From positions 47,816,001 to 47,880,000 of the forward strand of contig NC_133397.1 of assembly GCF_047511655.1 (NCBI RefSeq): a stretch of DNA of 64,000 nt, read 5' to 3'. Shown here in pieces: positions 59,221 through 64,000 of the stretch. The stretch comes from Castor canadensis. Lineage: Eukaryota; Chordata; Mammalia; Rodentia; Castoridae. The notes below the pieces were generated by a model that was not told the DNA's origin, searched no databases, and worked only from the letters and a program-made list of their open reading frames with translations. The first letter of the stretch is position 1. Each line of letters starts with the position of its first letter. The position numbers and the translations under genes were made by a program.

Positions 59221-60535
59221 TGTTGAATTTTATTGTATGTTGAAAGAATGCATTTGAGCATTGAATTGATGGCCACAACACTAACTTTGGCAGTACATCT
59301 GTGATGTGCTACTGCCATCAGGGGACTGACCCAGTGGTGCTGGATGTGCCACCAAGTGCCACCTGCTTGGACAGGGCTTGATAGTTTCACTTTATAGTAA
59401 ACTCTTAAGCACCCTGTACTTTTGATGGGCATCTAATATCAGCTGTCTAAATAGAAGCAAGTTTGTATTTCTGTAAGTTTCCTGGCTGGGACCAAGACAT
59501 CTTGAGTCAGATAATTCTTCATAGAATTATTGGATGATGAGCAGGATTTCTGGTGCCTCCCAATTGTGCCAGCAGAGGCCACTCCCCACTCCATTAAGAT
59601 CTTCCCTTAAGAGGCTGTGGCATGTATCTCATATACAGAATACTTAAAAGCTGAGTTGAAGTTGGCAATTCAAAAATTATCCTGAGTCCCTCAGGGAGAA
59701 AATAGCTGTTTGCAATACAAGGGAATGCTACTGGTCAAAAATGTATCCTGAGTCCCTCAGGGAGATAATAGCTGTTTGCAATACAAGGGAACATTACTGA
59801 TCAATGTTGCACTCAAGGAATTTAAACAATGTTTTACATGGAATGAAATCTTTGGGGAGGTGGGGTGGTTTTTTGCTTGTTTGGGGTTTTTTCTTTTGGC
59901 ATTGCTGGGGTGTGAACTCATGCTTGCTAGGCAGGTGCCCTTGCTGCCTGAGCCACCCCATCAGCCCTGAATCTTTGTGAGGGAAGATAAAGTTGTAAGC
60001 AGTTCTTGCTTGGTACCATGTTTTCCCATGAAACTAAATTCAGGGAGGGCTGGTTTGCTGGTATCAACTGAAGTATATGCTTGAAAGTTTATTAAACTTA
60101 AGTATTCAATGATAATAAAAATTCCCCGTCTGTATGTTACTGGTCTTTGCATTCCATGATTCCTAGTTTGAAGTATCCTAATTTTTTCTAGTTCTGTAGC
60201 ACTTTTTATTTGGCCTGGGGGTGGAGGGGGGGTGGTACTGGTGTCTGCACTCAGGCCCTCAGGCTGCCACTTGAGCCACTCCTCCAGCCCCTCTATAGCA
60301 CTTCTGACAGTTTGTTCAAAGGCATATTAACACTTGGTATAAAAGCTTTTTTTAACCCAGTGGAGAATTTTTGTCTTTAATAAAGCTGTATTTTGGAGCA
60401 AGAATTTTTTTTTCCTACTTGACCCCACTCATCCTAAATTCCTTTCTCAATGAACTTTTACTATATATATTTTTACTATATATATATATATATTAAAAAA
60501 ACAAACTACATTTAGTCATTGACATTGATTTAATT
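59221..60535. other. RPS27A-MTIF2 intergenic region
   Basis: Convergent gene tails. Besides the duplication at 59678-59808 it contains inverted ID-like units at 59890-59970 (GGGGTGTGAACTCATGC) and 60222-60298 (GTGTCTGCACTCAGGCC) and a (TA)n at 60470-60493. MTIF2's poly(A) site should lie here; TTTATT (AATAAA on the minus strand) occurs near 60091 and 60207, but I cannot choose. Confidence 0.6.
59678..59808 (+). repeat. 66-bp tandem duplication with inner inverted repeat
   Basis: Copies start at about 59678 and 59744 and share CCTGAGTCCCTCAGGGAGA, ATAGCTGTTTGCAATACAAG and a GGTCAA/GATCAA end. Each contains the inverted repeat CCTGAG-TCC-CTCAGG. It lies downstream of RPS27A. Confidence 0.88.
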
Positions 60536-60708
60536 TTAAAATCCTGGATCCCAAGAAGTCTTAGCTAGAATTTCCTTTTCTTCATAACAAACAATTTCAT
60601 CTCCCACTTTAAATTCTACTTTTTCTTCATCTAAACTGAGACCACAGTCCATCCCAGTTTTGATGACTGAAACATCGTCTTTATGGTGTTTCAATGAGGT
60701 CAGTGAGC
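60536..60708 (-). CDS. MTIF2: MTIF2 last coding exon
   Basis: 173 bp with the stop, acceptor CCTTTAAAG. Encodes [20 protein letters not shown] through AKTSWDPGF and TAA. Confidence 0.95.
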
Positions 60709-63037
60709 CTTTAAAGGAAAAAAGAAAGTATATTCACCAAATAAGTACTTAATAAATGCTATGTAGTTTGGTGTTGAAAATGACACTGAAATTCTTAAAA
60801 GTTTTATAGTCTTTTCATGTTAAGTGATATTAAATACCAGGGACGTCCAAAAGAAGTTCAAAGATTTTAACTTGCAGCAGAAAATCCTAAACCTATTTTA
60901 AAGATCAGACTGTAGACTTGGGGTTGTACTCAGGACTCAAGTGGAAAAAAGACATTGCAGCCTGGCGCTGGTGGCTCACGCCTGTAATCCTAGCTACTCA
61001 GGAGGCAGAGATCAGGAAGATGGAAGTTCAAGGCCTGATGGCAAGTAGTTCATGAGACCCTGTCAAAAACACCCAAACAAAAAAGGGCTGAGTGGGTCAA
61101 GTGGTAAGTACCTGCTCTTACCTAGCAAAGGATCTTGCCTAGCAAAAGATCAAATTAGGAAAGGAATAGAATGTAGAAGTGTAGGAAATAGAACAGGAAA
61201 TGTAGTTTGAGGCCAATTTTTAAAAAGCTTAGAAAAAAAATCAAGACTGAGGGACTAATAATCCTAGAGGAAGACCAGAGCTAACAGGGATGGAGCCCAT
61301 CTACAGAGCAATTAGAAAAAATCTAAGCTAGGAATATGTGAGTGAGTGAGAGATGGATTTCAGATGTTTACACAAGCAGGGGTTGGAGACTGAATATGAC
61401 AGAGAAATAGGTTTTGATAATGCTTACCCTTCCAAATAACATGTCCATTACGGATTAATTTAAATTTTTTTTGTCTTTCTAACTGTCCTTTTTGGACTCT
61501 GCAGCCAGCCACAGGAATTTTTTTCTTCCCTTCTGTTACAGAGAAGGTAGCTAGGATAGAAGCCTCACCTTTAGGAAGAAAAAATAAATTGTACAGAAAA
61601 TTAGTGATTCTGAGAAGTATGTAATGTCTGACATTCTGCAGTGTAAGAATTAAAAATATGAGCTCATTCACAGAAAGAAGTCTGGGTTTCTTTGACTAAA
61701 CCAACTTTTCCTAATCAGTATCAGATGAAAATCCTTGAGTATTCTCGTCTGCTCCATGAAAATCTAGTCTTCAGCTTTCCTTCAATATACTTTCTAGAAT
61801 AGATCATTTTATCATTACTTGATTTATTTTTAAATTACATAAAATGTTTTTATATGCACTGGACAGTACTAATTCAATGACTTAGTTTTTCCAATTTTGA
61901 GGGTGTTAGCTGACCAATGTTATTTGTTAGTGTTATCTGGGGGTGTATGTATGCTCATTTCTAGACACCCTCAGGATTCTTTTCTTAACTGTTTTTAGTA
62001 TAAGAACATACAAACTTGTGTATGATCATGTTTAGCAGCTCAGAAAAGCCTGAACTAAATATACAAGGACTAAAAATACAAAACCAAATTTCATCCTGAA
62101 GCAACATCAGACAAACTCAAAATTAAGATATACAAAGTTGTTGACTTATGTGCTTCAAAAATGTAAAGGTCAAAAAAGACAGACTGAAGAACTATTCCAG
62201 ATTAAATGAGACTAAAGAGATCTGACAATGTAACTTGTGATTTTAGACTAGGGGAAAAAAACAAAGTATACCTACCATGGGCTTAATAGACAAAATTTGA
62301 ATATGGATTATAAATTAAATAATGTATAGTTGCTACTTCCTTAGTTTGATCATTGTTCTGTGGTTTTACAAGAGAACATTCTTGTGTTTAGCAAATGTAC
62401 TTTAGAGGCAAATGGGCACAATACCTCACAATTTAAAACAAATTCAGCCTTTAGTCTGGCCAAAGGGTATGCTAGAAAGAATATTTTAATATATTTAATT
62501 TTAAATATAAAGTAAATTTTCTTATCATGATATTTTTCTCAGCCAGTTCCAGGACAAAAAGTGGCTCCTTCCATGACACTATTTTTTATGCTTCCCATCC
62601 TAGCCAAATTTGTATTACCATAATTGCTCATGTCTAAGGTTGAGGGCAAGTTCTTAGTTGCCTTATTTGCCTTTGTATATTCTGGGCTTAAGTAAAGTGT
62701 GTTGTACAGAGCACGTGTATAAGTTACATGAATTCTCATGGTAGTCACTTATTCTAGAACATAAGATATGTATTGGAACAGTGAATATATTTCCCCTGAA
62801 TTTTGCTTTCAGGTGTTACTCATAAGCATCTAAGATATAAATGTTGAACAGTAATATTCACTCAACACTCACCTATTGGTTGTTCTTCCACAAGGCAGGG
62901 CAATCTACTGCTCAGTTCCTCCTGCAAATCTTCAATAAGACGGTAAATAATTTTGTGAAGTTTAATTTTTACTCTTTTTCTTGCAGCTGACTGCTGGATA
63001 ACATTGCTTGCATTCACATTAAAACCATATATAATAC
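60536..63037 (-). CDS. MTIF2: MTIF2, mitochondrial translation initiation factor 2 (C-terminal exons)
   Basis: Three exons on the minus strand: 63037-62873, 61568-61428 and 60708-60536, in phase, ending in TAA (60538-60536). They encode about the last 158 residues. First comes the C1-type region ([39 protein letters not shown]), then the C2 beta-barrel that holds the formyl-methionyl initiator tRNA ([53 protein letters not shown]). The protein is a GTPase of the mitochondrial ribosome that places the initiator tRNA. The GTPase domain exons are beyond the right edge. No lesion seen. Confidence 0.95.
60958..61150 (+). mobile_element. Composite SINE, plus strand, in an MTIF2 intron
   Basis: AGCCTGGCGCTGGTGGCTCA near 60959 and CTAGCTACTCAGGAGGCAG near 60990. 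The ID-like part (GGGCTGAGTGGGTCAAGTGG near 61086) is shortened. Confidence 0.85.
61428..61568 (-). CDS. MTIF2: MTIF2 penultimate exon
   Basis: 141 bp, acceptor TCCTAAAG, donor GTAAGC. Encodes [20 protein letters not shown] through IRNGHVIWK. Confidence 0.95.
61569..62872. other. MTIF2 intron, unique DNA
   Basis: AT-rich sequence without a recognised exon or repeat. The open stretch at 62539-62748 (minus) has no known domain or splice context. Confidence 0.5.
62873..63037 (-). CDS. MTIF2: MTIF2 exon, third from last
   Basis: 165 bp, acceptor TTTGCCAG, donor GTGAGT. Encodes [11 protein letters not shown] through [10 protein letters not shown]. Confidence 0.94.
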
Positions 63038-63660
63038 CTGGCAAACAGAAGCATAATCACTATAGTAACACAAATAATTACATTACAGTAATTTGTCTTT
63101 TAAGCAGAAACTCAATTCTAAATTATTTTCTTCCATATAAATTAAATAGCAACAACAACTGGGGAGAAGAGAAATTCTGTGTTTTTTTTTCCTATGAAAA
63201 CTAGTAAATTTTCAAATAACTGAAGAAATTTTACAAATTATATCTTGTTTAACAAGAAAATTTTCTTTAGTGCTCAAACTGTGTAAGGCAGTGTGCTAAA
63301 TAAAGCTTTGACTTTTATACCAGGGAAATAAAACAAAAAATGATTAAGGCTGAAATACTGTTTTGTTTTAATGACAATTCTATTATTATAATTTATTGGC
63401 CTACGATTTTTGTGATTTATACTTACCTATCCAAAAGATTCAAAAATAGTAACTTAAGTGGCAAAGTTCAAGTTATTTTAAGAAGCAAAAGAACTTTCAT
63501 GGAACTGACCATTTTACCAAAAAAAAGACCCAGTGTATTTAACTGCAAATGCTTTGGGAGAAAAAGAAGCAAAAGAAAATACTCTTGCCTTTAAACAAAA
63601 TGAATGAGTGAAAAAAAGTTAAGTAAAACACAAGAACCTCAAAAATCTTACTAAGAAATC
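63038..63660. other. MTIF2 intron, unique DNA
   Basis: AT-rich. No exon of MTIF2 and no clear repeat recognised. Confidence 0.5.
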
Positions 63661-63664
63661 CTTC

Positions 63665-64000
63665 AAGCTGAGTACAGTGGCTCTCTCCTGTAATTCCAGC
63701 TACGTGGGAAGTAGAAATCAGGAGGATCAAGACTCAGGGCCAGCCTGGGTAAAAAAGTTAGCAAGACCCTGTATCAGGCAATAAGATGGGTGTGGTGCTA
63801 CACACCTGTTATCACAGCTACCAAAGAGGCCACAGGTAGAAGGGATATAGTCTGAGTCTGGCCCCCACACAAAAATGCCAGATCATTACCTGAAAAACTA
63901 AAGCAAAAACAAAAAACAGGTGTCTGGAGGGACAGCTAGGACATGCCTCAAATGGCAGAGTGCTTACACAACAAACACAAGACAGAGCTGAACCCCCAAC
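63665..64000 (+). mobile_element. Three-part SINE (B1-like, B1-like, ID-like), cut by the window end
   Basis: First unit from about 63668 (GAGTACAGTGGCTCTCTCC). Second from about 63790 (GTGTGGTGCTACACACCTG). ID-like unit from about 63930 (GCCTCAAATGGCAGAGTGC). Same layout as 38722-39050 and more diverged from the common two-part SINE. Confidence 0.72.

Noticed and set aside
62539..62748. 69-codon minus-strand frame between MTIF2 exons
   Set aside because: It has no match to MTIF2 and is not needed to join the flanking exons, which already splice in phase.

Overview
This is mammalian nuclear DNA, almost certainly from a rodent. It has interrupted genes with GT-AG and GC-AG introns, several LINE-1 (L1) generations, 7SL-derived B1-like SINEs and tRNA-derived ID-like SINEs. 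The commonest SINE joins a B1-like left part to an ID-like right part. From memory this suits Castorimorpha (beaver, pocket gopher, kangaroo rat), most likely beaver, but the species call is inference.

Right half, genes: three genes keep the order known from other mammals. CLHC1 is on the minus strand, with seven coding exons from 51661 down to 30710; its remaining exons lie beyond the left edge. RPS27A (ubiquitin fused to ribosomal protein eS27) is complete on the plus strand at about 57432-59220. MTIF2 (mitochondrial initiation factor 2) is on the minus strand, with its last three coding exons at 63037-60536. CLHC1 and RPS27A diverge from a short GC-rich promoter carrying a ZNF143-type motif. 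RPS27A and MTIF2 converge.

Left half, 1-30.7 kb: no host exon was found, and this is inferred to be one CLHC1 intron of more than 30 kb. It is nearly solid transposon. A minus-strand L1 at 1-3398 carries a solo LTR. Fragments of old L1s follow to 10.4 kb. Then comes a four-level nest. An old L1 (9386-10445 and 29957-30430) was entered by a full-length L1 (L1-A, 10446-29946, 10-bp target duplication). L1-A was in turn entered by a younger L1 (L1-B, 14706-21187, 11-bp duplication) and by a class II, betaretrovirus-like endogenous provirus (21851-27397). L1-B was itself hit by a 652-bp poly(A)-tailed retrocopy containing a MIR (16700-17351, 18-bp duplication).

Middle, 30.7-57 kb: CLHC1 exons and introns hold a third, nearly full-length L1 (L1-C, 40471-47645, 14-bp duplication), two short L1 3' ends in the opposite orientation, many SINEs and microsatellites.

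The provirus is dead. Most of pol is missing, gag and env are broken, and its LTRs differ at about one position in ten by eye. No L1 copy has two open ORFs. I found no sign of a new multi-gene system. The points worth checking are the nesting order, the retrocopy, two GC-AG introns, tandem repeats and a long antisense ORF in the L1-C 5' UTR, inverted L1 3' ends in a CLHC1 intron, and a 66-bp duplication downstream of RPS27A.
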